From positions 942,580-1,006,579 of the forward strand of contig JAQFVV010006215.1 of the NCBI GenBank assembly GCA_028023455.1: 64,000 nucleotides of DNA, read 5' to 3'. The position numbers and the translations under genes were made by a program. Every line of letters starts with the position of its first letter. Within the stretch, counting starts at the first letter, position 1. Positions 24,826-36,931 of this stretch are shown here, one piece after another. The notes under the pieces are model-generated. The model was not told the origin of the DNA and did not search any database. It saw nothing but the letters and a program-made list of their open reading frames with translations. The stretch comes from Epiperipatus broadwayi. Lineage: Eukaryota; Onychophora; Udeonychophora; Euonychophora; Peripatidae.

Positions 24826-24952
24826 AACTAAGTATAACTTGTCAAGCGTTGGTGGCCGAGTGGTCAGCACAGCTGCCTTACAAGCAGTTGTCCCGGTTCG
24901 CTTCCCGGCCGATGCTTTGACACATGGAAAAAAAAAAAACTAAGTATAACTT
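24826..24952 (+). mobile_element. tRNA-only SINE with 15-bp TSD
   Basis: The body 24,840-24,927 folds as a tRNA-like cloverleaf. A box is TGGCCGAGTGG (24,853-24,863). An anticodon-like stem-loop GCTGC-CTTACAA-GCAGT has TAC at the anticodon position. B box is GGTTCGCTTCC (24,895-24,905, one base off consensus). The acceptor helix is longer than a tRNA's: GTCAAGCGTTGG pairs with CCGATGCTTTGAC with a small bulge. A tail of 12 A's follows. AACTAAGTATAACTT is present at 24,826-24,840 and 24,938-24,952. There is no tRNA-unrelated body. Sisters lie at 31.76 and 59.99 kb. Confidence 0.85.
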
Positions 24953-24954
24953 TT

Positions 24955-25390
24955 CCAGTTAGTCTTTTAATAGAAATTAATATATAGTATCGGATTATTT
25001 TAAAATTGAAAATAAAGTTTCCATGGTAATCATCAATGTACTAGCCACAAATTCTCACTTCAACAGTCAGTTATTAGCACACTGATTTTCTGGGGGGAAA
25101 ATTGTTACCTAGAAGTATTAGAAAGTATAACAGGTACCAAAAATAGGAGATTGTCATCAGAGTTCTGTTTCTGCTAAAACCTTACTATTATTATGCATCT
25201 AAATGTATCTAAAATGGCATCTGATGTGGCATTTGTTATTTCAATAATAAAGTCTTTTCTCTCTTTTTTTATTATTTTTATTATTGATTTTAATAATATC
25301 TTTTGAGAACAGTAAGTGACTATCAGAAAATCCTATAATTGTAATAATTATATGAAATAAATGTCTTCTCTCGAAAGATAAATTCAACAT
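24955..25390. other. AT-rich non-genic DNA
   Basis: No feature recognised. Confidence 0.5.
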
Positions 25391-25392
25391 AC

Positions 25393-25710
25393 TTTTTTCC
25401 CCCCTCAATGATAGAGCTTTTATTCATCAAAAATACAAAATACACAACAGTTAAAAAGGTTTACAAAGAGATGATTACATGGCAAAATGAAATTCAAGTA
25501 CAATATGGTGAGGGGGAAGGGAATACATATGAAATGGGAAGGGGATGTGGAAAGGGTGTGTAGTCCAGGCAAAGAAGAGTCTTTGGTAAGGAGCAATGTT
25601 GATAGGCTTGGTTGCTCTGGTGGATTAATAGGAGGATCCATATGTGACATTAACTTTGAGGGAATTGCTATATGTTGTCTTTAGAGGTTTCAGGGATGAA
25701 AGAGGAGGTT
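25393..25710 (-). mobile_element. LINE D, 3' end only (same lineage as LINE C)
   Basis: On the minus strand this ends GATGAATAAAAGCTCTATCATTGAG followed by G6 and an A-run (25,400 downward). That closely parallels the end of LINE C (TATGAATAAACTTTCATCACTGAG plus A's). Upstream words also match the LINE C 3' UTR: GGACTACACACCCTTTCC, CCATTTCATATGTATTCC, CATGTAATCATCTC and TTGTAAACCTTTTTAACTG. I see no intact LINE protein. Residual C-terminal coding may extend into the 25,650-25,710 part. Confidence 0.65.
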
Positions 25711-26680
25711 TCTGAATTATGCTTAGATGCAACAGGCTGATTGTTGTCCTTTATAGTAATTTTAGTTTTTCACCATTGTACTTGGAATGCCATTATGATT
25801 GGTCATGTTGTTCTTTTTGACTTGCTTTTTACCTTTGATAGAGCAAACTATAGCCAGAAAGGGAGGAAAGTCCAGAGGGCAAGGAAATGAAGACTTTGAT
25901 GTTTTTAGTTAAGTTTTGTTTGAAATTCGATTTGGATAAAATTGAGGTAATTTTGAAGGTTTTAGTTTATGTAGTTTAGGACTCTGCATATTTTTCCACT
26001 AGTGGCAGTGGCCATCTTTAAACTGTTTGAAAGAATGAAAAGTGATATGAAGAAAACAATTTTGAAATGGAAAAATTAAATATATTGATATAAAAGCAAA
26101 AAAACCATTGGAAAAGTTATTAATAATTTTAGTTGAGTAATGAGAAAATTGAGTGGAATTTTAGGCGGTTAGTTATCCCAGAGGAGGGGGGGGGGATTCT
26201 GAAAAAAAAAGTTAGTTACAATGGTCTAAATAACTGGAACAACATACCAAAAACTTTATAAACAAGTTCTGAGTGACAGGGAATTAGATTAGGAGAAATA
26301 TCTAAAAGTCTAAGAGAGAATAAAACTCTTTATGGTCCACGAAATAGTTGAACCCCTCACCAAACAGGAGGGGAAATGAGGTAGTTAAATGCTGTTAAGC
26401 ACAAGGTAGACATAGGGGAATTGTATTAAAATGCACTAAAACAGATTTAGTGAATGAAAGAGTACATTAGCAGCAAAATAAGGCCTTTAAAGGGCCAAAT
26501 AAATATAAAAGGCACCTTTCACTGCTGCAAAACCAACCTTTCAGAGCTATTCTGTGTGAGCTGTGGGGGGGATGACTTTCCAGTAAGAGCTCCACTATGG
26601 AAGATACTTCTTTACTTAATATATGAAAGTCTCTCAAAGATTAAATTTTCCAAAATATTATGTACAATGTGAATAATAGA
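25710..26680. other. Purine-rich segment, origin unclear
   Basis: Composition is less AT-rich than the surroundings, with G-runs at 26,180 and 26,565. It may be upstream LINE D sequence, but I could not match any LINE domain to it. Small open frames (for example 26,454-26,672, plus strand) show no recognisable motif. Confidence 0.3.
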
Positions 26681-26785
26681 AAATATAGATATTTCCAGTT
26701 GAATGTTTTCTACTGATAATTGTTTTTTTTTTTTGGTGAAAATGTATGAGGAAAATTCTGGTGCTAATATAGTTTATGGTCATAT

Positions 26786-27365
26786 AGAGTTGTGAGTGGT
26801 GGGTTATGTGAAAGTCTGTGCTCATATACCCTATATATTACATATATTGTTACAGATATATAATAAGCCTGTATTTCAGTTATTACATAGTAGAGATGTC
26901 TGCCTATCTTTGCATATGTATTAAATGAATTATGTCCTGTACATGAGGGTCAGATTGACTTTAGGTCAACATGGGTGTGACAAAAATCTCAGCCTCAGGG
27001 TGGCCTTTGAGCATTCCATCATCAGATTTTCAATTGGATGGATGGTTGAAGAGTTGGTATGTGGAATGGATTGAAGTCTGTCCATTAAAGTATGAAGATT
27101 GGCTATCTTAACATATATCTGAGCACTTATTGTATATATGGGTGGAGATGATAATCTGGACCAACTTATGATTGCTGGTTTAGCATGGAATATGTATATT
27201 GGTGATTATTTTTCTTTTCAACATATATGTGTTCAAGTGTATCAGTGATATGAGATAGAGTTGTGAGTGGTGGGTCATGTGAAAGTCTGTGCTCATATAC
27301 CCTACATATTACATATATTGATACAGGTATATAATAAGCCTGTATTTCAGTTATTTCATCATTAA
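26786..27365 (+). mobile_element. S1 variant, full copy preceded by an extra 3' end
   Basis: A segment of about 105 bp (GAGTTGTGAGTGGTGGGTTATGTGAAAGTCTG ... AATAAGCCTGTATTTCAGTTATT) occurs at 26,786-26,890 and again at 27,258-27,360. Between them lies a complete S1 body: GTACATGAGGGTCAG, GTCAACATGGGTGTGAC, CATCAGATTTTCAATTGG, GTTGAAGAGTTGG, GGTTTAGCATGGAATATG. The shared segment replaces the usual GGGTTCAAATCCC end and defines a second S1 subfamily, also seen at 12.3 kb. The arrangement is a 3' fragment followed by a whole copy, like a truncated tandem dimer. Confidence 0.75.
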
Positions 27366-27369
27366 ATGA

Positions 27370-29780
27370 AAAACAACAACATCTAATTGATAAAAAATAA
27401 AATGTCTACATTTATTCTTAAATTTATGGTTACAATATATTTTGTAATAAAACATATAAATGAAACAAAAGATAAAATAGGTAGTCTATGCATAAAATAT
27501 ATATGATATAAAAATAATATTTAATATATGCCTGTAGTTGCAAATTGAAGAATAAATGTAGACATTTCTTATGGAATGCATTCTGTGTATATTTAAATTA
27601 TCACGGATTAATTTTTTATTAAATAATTGATATTCTTTTGGTAAATAAAGTATATTTATTACAAAATGTTTATTTTCTTGTAACTGTAAATTATAGATTA
27701 AACACATACATTTTATTTTTTGATTAGTTTTCCATTTTCTCAGTAATATATATTGCATATAATAATTCATTGGATAGCCAGTACCCTATATTAGTACCAC
27801 TTTTTGGATGTTTGAAAGTTTTTATTTTTAATATTTTATTTTTATAGCAGTTAAATTTTTTTGTTAGTAATATTGAGTTGGTTAAAACACAAGTACTGAT
27901 GAGTCATCATTCTATCTTAACTTGACCACATCAATTGCTTATTGAGAAACTTCAGAATTCACAATCATTATTATTTTCTAGTGAGCTTCAAATTTACTTT
28001 CTAAAATATTATTAGAACATAAATTGATATTAAAAGGAGTGATATTTTTAATATCATTTAGGATTCAACAGCTCTTCCCCACAACAAAAGATTTGCCTTT
28101 GGCTGAATGATTCTGTGCTATCATGTTTATATTACAACAACGTTTTATTTGTAGTTTTTTGATAAAATATGTTTTTGGTTTTGAATGTTACTGAATAATC
28201 TGTAGTCTAATGAATGACTAATAAAAATTATTAACTGGTAATTATGTTTTGAAAGTCCAACTTATCAAGAAAATTTCGTTTTTTTCTCTATTTACATATT
28301 TCAGGGAAATATTACGTTTATTTATCATGTATTTATACATTAATATTAGAGGTAATTGCTTATTAATTAATGGAAAGACAGTTTTAATACTAAAATTAAA
28401 ATTGATTTAGCACGATTGCCAGCAATATTGATCATTTAGTTTCAAGATACCCGACAGAAGATATAAAATAGCTGTAACAATTTTAGTTTGGAGCAGAGTG
28501 TCCACAATGACTTATGTCACCGTGTACAAGCAAATGCCCAATGATAATAACACATTTATAAATAAATAAACTAACTAACAAAGAAACAAATAAAGAGAAA
28601 AAGAAATATAATTACAAGTAGGGAGAAATATATTTTATGCATATAAATTCTTTTTGATAATCGTATATTTTGTAAAATGTTTATCAACATTATTCGATTT
28701 TTTTTCTTTTAAGTTTAAGTATATTTATAATGAATTTTATCTAGCCATATGGTGCAGAATTGTTTTTTTTTTTATACATGATTTAATTATTGTAAGATTT
28801 TTCTAATGATTAATTATTTTAACTTTATAACAATAATACCAATGGAAATTTTTTTAAAAGCCAAATTATAATAAAACAACAACAACGACAGCAAATAATT
28901 AGCATAAAATAGCAGCTGAAAGTTAGATCAAATCCTGAAGAAAAATTTGTTTGCTCTATAAAACAACAAAGTACACAAAAATTGTTTTCTTTAAAAAAAA
29001 AAAAAGAAAGAAAGAATGATAATAAAGCATGATTTGTTTTGTTATTTTAAACTAAACATATAAAGTAAATAAGTATACTGGACAAAAACTCATATATATA
29101 TACGCTCAGAATATACAATAAGGCATGATTCATTTCCTTTAGTATGTTTTTTAAGAAAAAAAAATATATTGGATAAATAAATGCAATATAATTATAAAGT
29201 GTATACTTTCTAATTCAATGTTTAGAGCATCTTTTTCACGTGTGAATAAATTATCACGTGATATCCTAGTCTACATTTGCTTTAAAAGCAATAATTCAAT
29301 CTACTTCTCTGTATTCCAAACAAAGTTTTACATAATTCCCTCAGCTTTTATTCAAAAACTATATTAGGAGCAGTAATAATTCTTACACATGTAACATGTA
29401 TATCAAACAGTCATATGATTTTCTTAGTTTACTTTGTATTTTAAGCAAACATGACCTCAGATAACTTTCATTCTGCATTAGAAGCAAAAACCCACTTTAT
29501 TATTCTACTCATATAAGATATTCAATAAGAGTATAAAACTCTCCACACAGTAGCACATTATTCTTTGATGTGTTCAAGTCCATGTTGTTCAGAACTATGA
29601 AATTTTATAAACAGCAAAAAGCCCCTTATTCCATTAGTCAGCTCATAACGAACCCAGATAATGATATTTTATATGTCAGAAAGTTGCTATCTTGATATTA
29701 TTAACATAATACCAATTATGACCCATGTTCATTTAACATGATCAGCTGAGTGTCAGTTTGCTGACTGTTATGCAGCTTAA
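27370..29780. other. AT-rich non-genic DNA, decayed H fragment
   Basis: Very AT-rich and without recognised genes. A fragment near 29,533-29,560 (AAAACTCTCCACACAGTAGCAC) resembles the arm of hairpin family H, with no partner arm nearby. The 94-codon minus frame at 27,486-27,770 is Ile/Tyr/Asn-rich and not called. Confidence 0.4.
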
Positions 29781-29785
29781 CCTAT

Positions 29786-30686
29786 GATGTTGACAGTATT
29801 CACTCCTACAATCACTGAGACCATGTCTTGTCAATCAACTTTTTTGATGATGACAGTATCCACTCTTATAATCACTGAGACCATGTCTTGTCAATCAACT
29901 TTTTTGATGATGACAGTGTCCACTCTTATAATCACTGAGACCATGTCTTGTCAATTACCTTTTTTGATGATGACAGCATTCACTCTCATAATCACTGAGA
30001 CCATCTCTTTTCAGTCATATCTTTTGATGATGACAGTGTTCACTCCTACAATCACTGAGACCATGTCTTGTTAATCAACTTTTTTGATGATCACAGTATT
30101 CACTCATACAATCACTGAGATCATGTCATGTCAATCACATTTTTTGATGATGACAGTGTTTACTCTTATGGTGATGACAGTGTTCCTCTTACAACCACTG
30201 AGATCATGTCTTGTCAATCACTTTTTTTGATGATGACAGTGTTCACTCTTATAATCACTGAGTCCATGTCTTGTCAATCACCTTTTTTGATGATGACAGT
30301 GTTCACTCTTATAATCACTGAGATCATGTCTTGACAATCACCTTTTTTGATGATGACAGTGTTCACTCTTATAATCACTTAGTCCATGTCTTGTCAATCA
30401 TCTTTTTTAATGATCACAGTGTTTACTCCTACAATCACTGTGACCATGTCTTGTCAATCACCTTTTTTGATAAACACAATGTTCACTCCTACTATCACTG
30501 AGATCATATTTTGTCAATCACTTTTTTTGATGATGATAGTGTTCACTCTTATAATCACTGAGTCCATGTCTTGTCAATCACCTTTTTTGATGATGACAGT
30601 GTTCACTCTTTTAATCACTGAGTCCAAGTTTGTCAATCACCTTTTTTGAAGATCACAGTGTTCACTCCTGCAATCACTGAAACCAT
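29786..30686. repeat. Minisatellite, 60-bp unit, about 15 copies
   Basis: The unit reads approximately TGATGATGACAGTGTTCACT followed by CTTATAATCACTGAGACC and ATGTCTTGTCAATCACCTTTT. The period is exactly 60 bp over the first six units. A partial internal duplication of about 20 bp near 30,160-30,185 (TTATGGTGATGACAGTGTTC) shifts the phase, and the later units resume at 60 bp until a one-base loss near 30,625. Because 60 is a multiple of three, units read through as 20-residue repeats in some frames. Stops and phase changes argue against coding. Confidence 0.9.
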
Positions 30687-30689
30687 CAC

Positions 30690-31735
30690 CTTTATTAATT
30701 GTAACAAAATATTACTAAATAAATATAATTTTTACTGAAAGTATAAAAATAATATATAAACAATTAGAAAAATTGAAATAGATATCTAAAAACATCACAA
30801 TAGTTGTAGAACAAAAAAAAAAATCAAAATTAAAAGTGGTAAGATATTTTTAAAAGATAGACTAGAAATTTTCAAAGAATAGTTACAAGTATAAGAAGCA
30901 ATGTTATGTAAGAAAAACATATTGTAAACAAATGTAAAAGTTAGAACAAATTTTGGAAAGAAAGGACAATCTTTTTGGCCTACTTAGTTGGTGCAATGGC
31001 CAAGCAGCAAGTTCGAATGCTTAAAGTATGTGGATTGTCCCAGCTTTATCATTTTTGGTATACAAATTTTCATGAACTCCTGAGAAATAGAATTGATTAT
31101 TTATTTAACGTCAAAAGGAAGCTTCAATTTTACATTTTAAAGTAATATTTTAAATCATTCCATTTTCTTTCCTTAATAAAATTTATTGATGAAAACAATT
31201 TCTATTATATTTTTCTTTTTAATCAAGACCATATTTTACCATTTAACCTATGGTAATAAAATAGATTGTCAAATAACATTAAACCATTAAACTACATTAA
31301 AGACTCTTACTAATAAATAAATATATAGGAGAAATTTATTTATCCAATCAATAAATAATATTATTCTACTAATGATTTATTTGTTTTTGGCAAGAATCTT
31401 TTGTATAAAATAAATTATATAGTATATATTGATAAAAAAAGATAAATATACGAAATACTTTTATACATATAAATAACGTATTAACATGATACTAAGAAAT
31501 AATATTTTTGGTGATAAAACACATGCCAATATATGGCCATGTACATGTAGAAATTTTTACATGATAGAATAGGCTATAGGTAAAACAAGGTGTACACTGT
31601 CATCCTAACTATCCAGCTCATATAATGAATATGTATATAAAGTAAACCAAATTGATAGAAGGGTAGTATATGATGATAACACTATCTTATAATCAAAACA
31701 AAAACTAAAAACATTTATTAGAAAAGTTAATAAAC
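30690..31735. other. AT-rich non-genic DNA
   Basis: No feature recognised. A weak tRNA-like patch near 30,985-31,035 was examined and rejected. Confidence 0.5.
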
Positions 31736-31739
31736 AGAG

Positions 31740-31866
31740 TTAGTAGATGATATTTATTATTAATGTGTCAAAGCATCGACCGGAAACAAATCCCAGGACA
31801 ACTGCTTGTAATGCAGCTGTGCTAACCACTCAGCCACCTTAACGCTTGACATTAGTAGATGATATT
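31740..31866 (-). mobile_element. tRNA-only SINE with TSD
   Basis: On the minus strand the body (31,851 to 31,764) reads TGTCAAGCGTTAAGGTGGCTGAGTGG (A box), then GCTGCATTACAAGCAGT (anticodon-like arm, TAC). A decayed B box (GGATTTGTTTCC) follows, then GGTCGATGCTTTGACAC. TTAGTAGATGATATT occurs at 31,740-31,754 and 31,852-31,866. The tail is ATTAATAATA rather than pure A. It is the same family as 24.84 kb. Confidence 0.8.
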
Positions 31867-32435
31867 GTAGCTAAATATAAAGAAGTTAGTAATGACAGCA
31901 AATAACTTTAAAATTGAGGCAAAAAATATTGTTAATAGTTTTGCCACCTCAAATTATTCATAAATTATAAGAGAGTAGTCAAGAAGTTTATTACAGAGTG
32001 ATGTGGTAAATTTTGTCATCCTTAAGCGTTTGAAAACTAGAGCACTTAAATACTTAAGAAAAATATAATAAATTTTAATTGTGATGCTGGAAAAAACATT
32101 TAAGAGTGGTATGGATATTAGTGAAGACAAATGAGAAAACAATTTATTGGATTAGACATTAGCAAGAAATGATTATATTGCAATTGTTTTATTTACATTG
32201 TAATAGATTCCAATTCATTAAAAATATGATTAATAGCCAAAAATATTGATGGTGTGAAAAATAAAAATGATCTTTAATAAAACAGCTGGATAAGCAGTGA
32301 ACCAAATGAACTTCATCAACACATTCATATATTTGCATTGAGTATCTTAATAAACCAGCAGATAACAGATTGTTCAAGAATAACACAGTTTATGATTTTC
32401 AAATGTAGATGGCAACGTTACATAATCTAACAATA

Positions 32436-33399
<964 letters not shown>

Positions 33400-33648
33400 G
33401 TTTCAAAGCAAAACTTTATTGAATCTAAAAAGTTACAGAGTCACATCTAGTACTATATTAATTTGTTACAAATGCAAAACAAATTACAACAACTTTCAGT
33501 ATATAAGTCTTTATCATTTCTGCATACTTTTTTTCTTGTTTTTAAATTTGGTCCTCTATTTATTTTAGTTTATGCTTGCATCTCTTTGAAGTTGGAAAAA
33601 TTGCTGATATTGAGAAATGTCATCATCTATCATATTGGACTTTATATT

Positions 33649-36600
33649 TTATAGACTAGATCTTTGTTTCAAGTGTGACCATGTGGCTGCAAACACATCT
33701 GGTTGAGATGGGATGCTGTCTCTTTTTCTGAACAGTTCTAGTTTTATTGAAAATGTTGCTAGGTGGCATCGAGGGTTATTAGCAAATGCAAAAGTGCATC
33801 TGGTACTCCAGTAGGCATAAAGGCTATATTTTGCTGCACGAATAGCAGGGATGTTGCCTTTTTTAAATTTATTTATCATTTCATTAATTGAAATGATAGC
33901 CTTTCTGTATGTGGTAAACATTGTGCAATGTATTGTTTCTAGGGCACTGCAGGAATGAAGAAAATGATCTTGTGTCTCTTCTTCTCTATGACATAGCCCA
34001 CACATGGGGTCTATATTTTTATAGAATCTACAAAATCTAAGGAAATGTGTTGTGGGTAGAGCATTAAGATTAAGCTTAAGTAGAAAATCAAATAATTTTG
34101 GTTCTAATGACCATTTTCTGAATTGTTGCAGTAGTTGCCTGTTGTCTATCCCAAGGACTGATGGATGTAGATTAGGTGTCTGGTTTGGGTATAGTATATT
34201 ATAAATGTCCCAGTATGTATACTTGTTGTCATTATTGAGTGATATTTTGTTGTATATTGGCTTGAGTTCTTCAATCAGTGTGCATAGATATCCATATGAA
34301 GGGGGTGGTCTGTCTGTGGGTATTATACTGATTACACACTCCAGGTCTGGAAATCTTTTTATGGTTGCTGTTATTAGATTTACTGATTTCTGTGTGTAAA
34401 AAACATTGATTGTATGGAGTCCAAGTCCATTGCTATGTGGTGGACTGCTCAGATTTTTTAAAGAGATTGCAACTGTCTTTCTCTTCAATATTAGTTTGTT
34501 ACAGATTGATGAGATTTTAGATATGAATGTTTTTGCAAATTTGATTATAGGTGTGTAGTAGGTAATTTTTGTAATTATAAGTTGATTAAATAGTGCTATC
34601 TTTGCGTATATTGACAGGTATGACAAAGTGAGGCTGTGATTTTTTCAGCATCTTTTTTTTTAATTTGTTTTGAATTTTTTGCCTCATTCCATTGGTTCCA
34701 AGGTAGAACGGGAAACCAAGGAAAGCAGATGGTTTACCATTAAACATCTCTGTACAGTGCTTGCCTGTGTATATTGACCATGCAGCAGTTTTATTTGTGT
34801 TAATTTTTAAATTAAAATTTGAGTTATAATTCTTGATTATCTCTTGTAATATGGGGAGGTTCTTTTTAGAGGGTAGGAAAATGGTTACATCATCCATAGG
34901 CTATGCATGATATATTTAAAGCAGTGTTTGGGATTTGAATGCCTTTTATTTTTTTCTGTATCTCTATTAATAGAGGATTTATATATATTGTAAATAGCAA
35001 GACACTGGGAAGGGGGATCCTTGTGGGATGGACTGACTCGGTCTGAAGGCTGGTGAATTTTTTCCATTCAATGTGATGTGAATTTCATGGCTGAGTAGCA
35101 GATTGGCTATTATATATAGTAGGGATGGATGTATTGTTGTTCTTTTCAGCACATCTAATAATTTAGCTATAGACACTGAGTCAAATGCTGCCTCAATGTC
35201 TAGTTGAACTATAATTGATGCATATTTCTTTCTTTTTTTTACTACTTTGATTATTGTTTTGTACATTAAGGCACCCTGGCCAATGGATGATCCTTTTTTG
35301 GCATATTGTGTTGATGATAACACAGGGAGTATGTGTTGTTCTATTTTCTCCTTTATTACTCTTTCAATAATTTTTATTCCTAAAGGTCCCATTGAAATTG
35401 GTCATAGATTAGATAAAGAAGATATTGCTGTTGGTTTTTTGTTAAATGGAACCATTGCAATTGGGTATAGACTTTGTATGTTGCAAATTTTTTGGGATAT
35501 GTAATTGGCTAGATTGCACAGGTATTTGGTTGTGAAGTGGCTAAGATGTTTGAACACAAATTTAGAAATTCCTTGTGATCCTGGGTAACATGTGTTTGTT
35601 ATTATTGCAAGTTGAAATACAATGTCAGTTGTTTTTATTGGTGTGTCTGTTTCAGGGTCTCCAAATATGTCTTCATTTGGTATGTACACTCTTTGTTTTT
35701 GCAGTTTTTTTTAAAAGTGTTGATATATTGGGTTTATCATGTTATGTCCAGCTGTTATAGAGCCATATGTTTCAAGTGCTATAGGCACTCTGACTGTGGA
35801 TGGGTATCCCAGTGCCCACCATATGTAAGCTCTGGTCCAAGTGTGTTGTTGTGTAAGGTATATATTTTTCTTTTTTATTGCTACATATTGCTTTAGGGTG
35901 TTGCATGTATTGTTGTACATTTCTGTAAGTTTTTTAATTTGTGTTTGATTATCTGTAGTTGGTCTGGAAATGATTATTCTTTTATGTAGTTCATCTGCCA
36001 AAGCTAATAATCTGGTGGGGGAGGGGTGTTGAATTGCAAGTAATATGATTGATGTTGAAAGAAAGTATATTGGTGAATGCTATATACTTTTGTACTGGAT
36101 CGAGTGACATGTTTTGAAGTTTTTGGAGCATTATATATGTTTCAGAATATAGGAATTCAGTTGTTTGTGCTGAAAGAAGTATTCGCATAGTCTTTTGAAG
36201 GGCTAATGTTGTATTCTGTATTTTTGTTAGGTCGAGGGTGATGAACTCAGCAGCATGATCTGAGATTATAGATGGACAGAGTTCAAGATTAAAATAATGA
36301 TATAACATTGGTGAGTAGAAACACAAATCAATGAGTGACATATCTATTGTTATTAAAAGATATTGAGTTTGATGGGAGAAAACCTTCAGCACTCATAAGT
36401 GGGCTTGTTATTTGATGGATCCATTTGGTGACAAAAGTTTGGTAGGTCATGTTGAAATCTCCCAGGAGTATTATGGGATTTGGTGTTGCTGTAAGCATTG
36501 AATTTATTGTTGCTATTATTCTGGAGATGATGACAGGGCCTGGTGGTATATAGACAAACTCTAGGTTAAGTGTGATATTTTTATGATGAAGTGTTATTAT

Positions 36601-36874
36601 GATAATATTTGAGTCAATATATATAATTTTAAAAGAATCAAAAGGGAAGTTGTGGGATATAATTATACCTGTGCCACCTGATGGTGATGATGATTGCCTT
36701 GAGCAGGCACAAAACCCTTGGCTGACTAAATATTTTGAAGGATCAATTTGAGAGCCACTGTATATTTTTTTTTAGTATGTGTGGTTGTGTTGTATGTAAC
36801 CATTTTTTGAGTTCAAAAAGTTTTTTGATGGCATTTAAGCCTCTAATGTTGAGTGATCCAATTTTTATCTTCAT
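33649..36874 (-). pseudogene. LINE A ORF2: endonuclease-reverse transcriptase (broken)
   Basis: The start is chosen at an ATG (36,872-36,874) followed by MKIKIGSLNIRGLNA, the first motif of exonuclease-endonuclease-phosphatase nucleases. Further endonuclease motifs: PPGP near 36,530, LLGDFNM near 36,450-36,472, and ISDHAAEF near 36,250-36,270. RT motifs: QLDIEAAFDSV (motif A, near 35,200), IPQGSP (motif B, near 35,015), and a catalytic box split by a small deletion into CIAY and MDDVTIF (34,890-34,910). The C-terminal region has GLGLHT, PTDRPPP and CGLC...H....C (33,950-34,010). These domains nick target DNA and copy the RNA there. At least six frame changes and stops separate the pieces, so no full protein could be made. 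Confidence 0.85.
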
Positions 36875-36931
36875 GTTTCAGGATAATTTTATAACAGGGT
36901 ATTGATTTTTTTTTTAATTCTAAATTTTTGT

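Noticed and set aside
24840-24927. Functional tRNA gene
   Set aside because: The B box deviates, the acceptor stem is over-long, there is an A-tail and the unit is bounded by a target-site duplication, so it is a SINE.
29784-30649. Three consecutive ORFs of 20-residue repeats
   Set aside because: Explained by the 60-bp minisatellite. The frame changes between blocks, and there is no start or end context of a gene.
29786-30686. CRISPR array
   Set aside because: The whole 60-bp unit is conserved, with no repeat-spacer alternation, and the genome is eukaryotic.
30980-31040. tRNA-like patch (TTAGTTGGTGCAATGG ... AGTTCGAATGC)
   Set aside because: A- and B-like words are too close together and no stems form. 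Probably chance.
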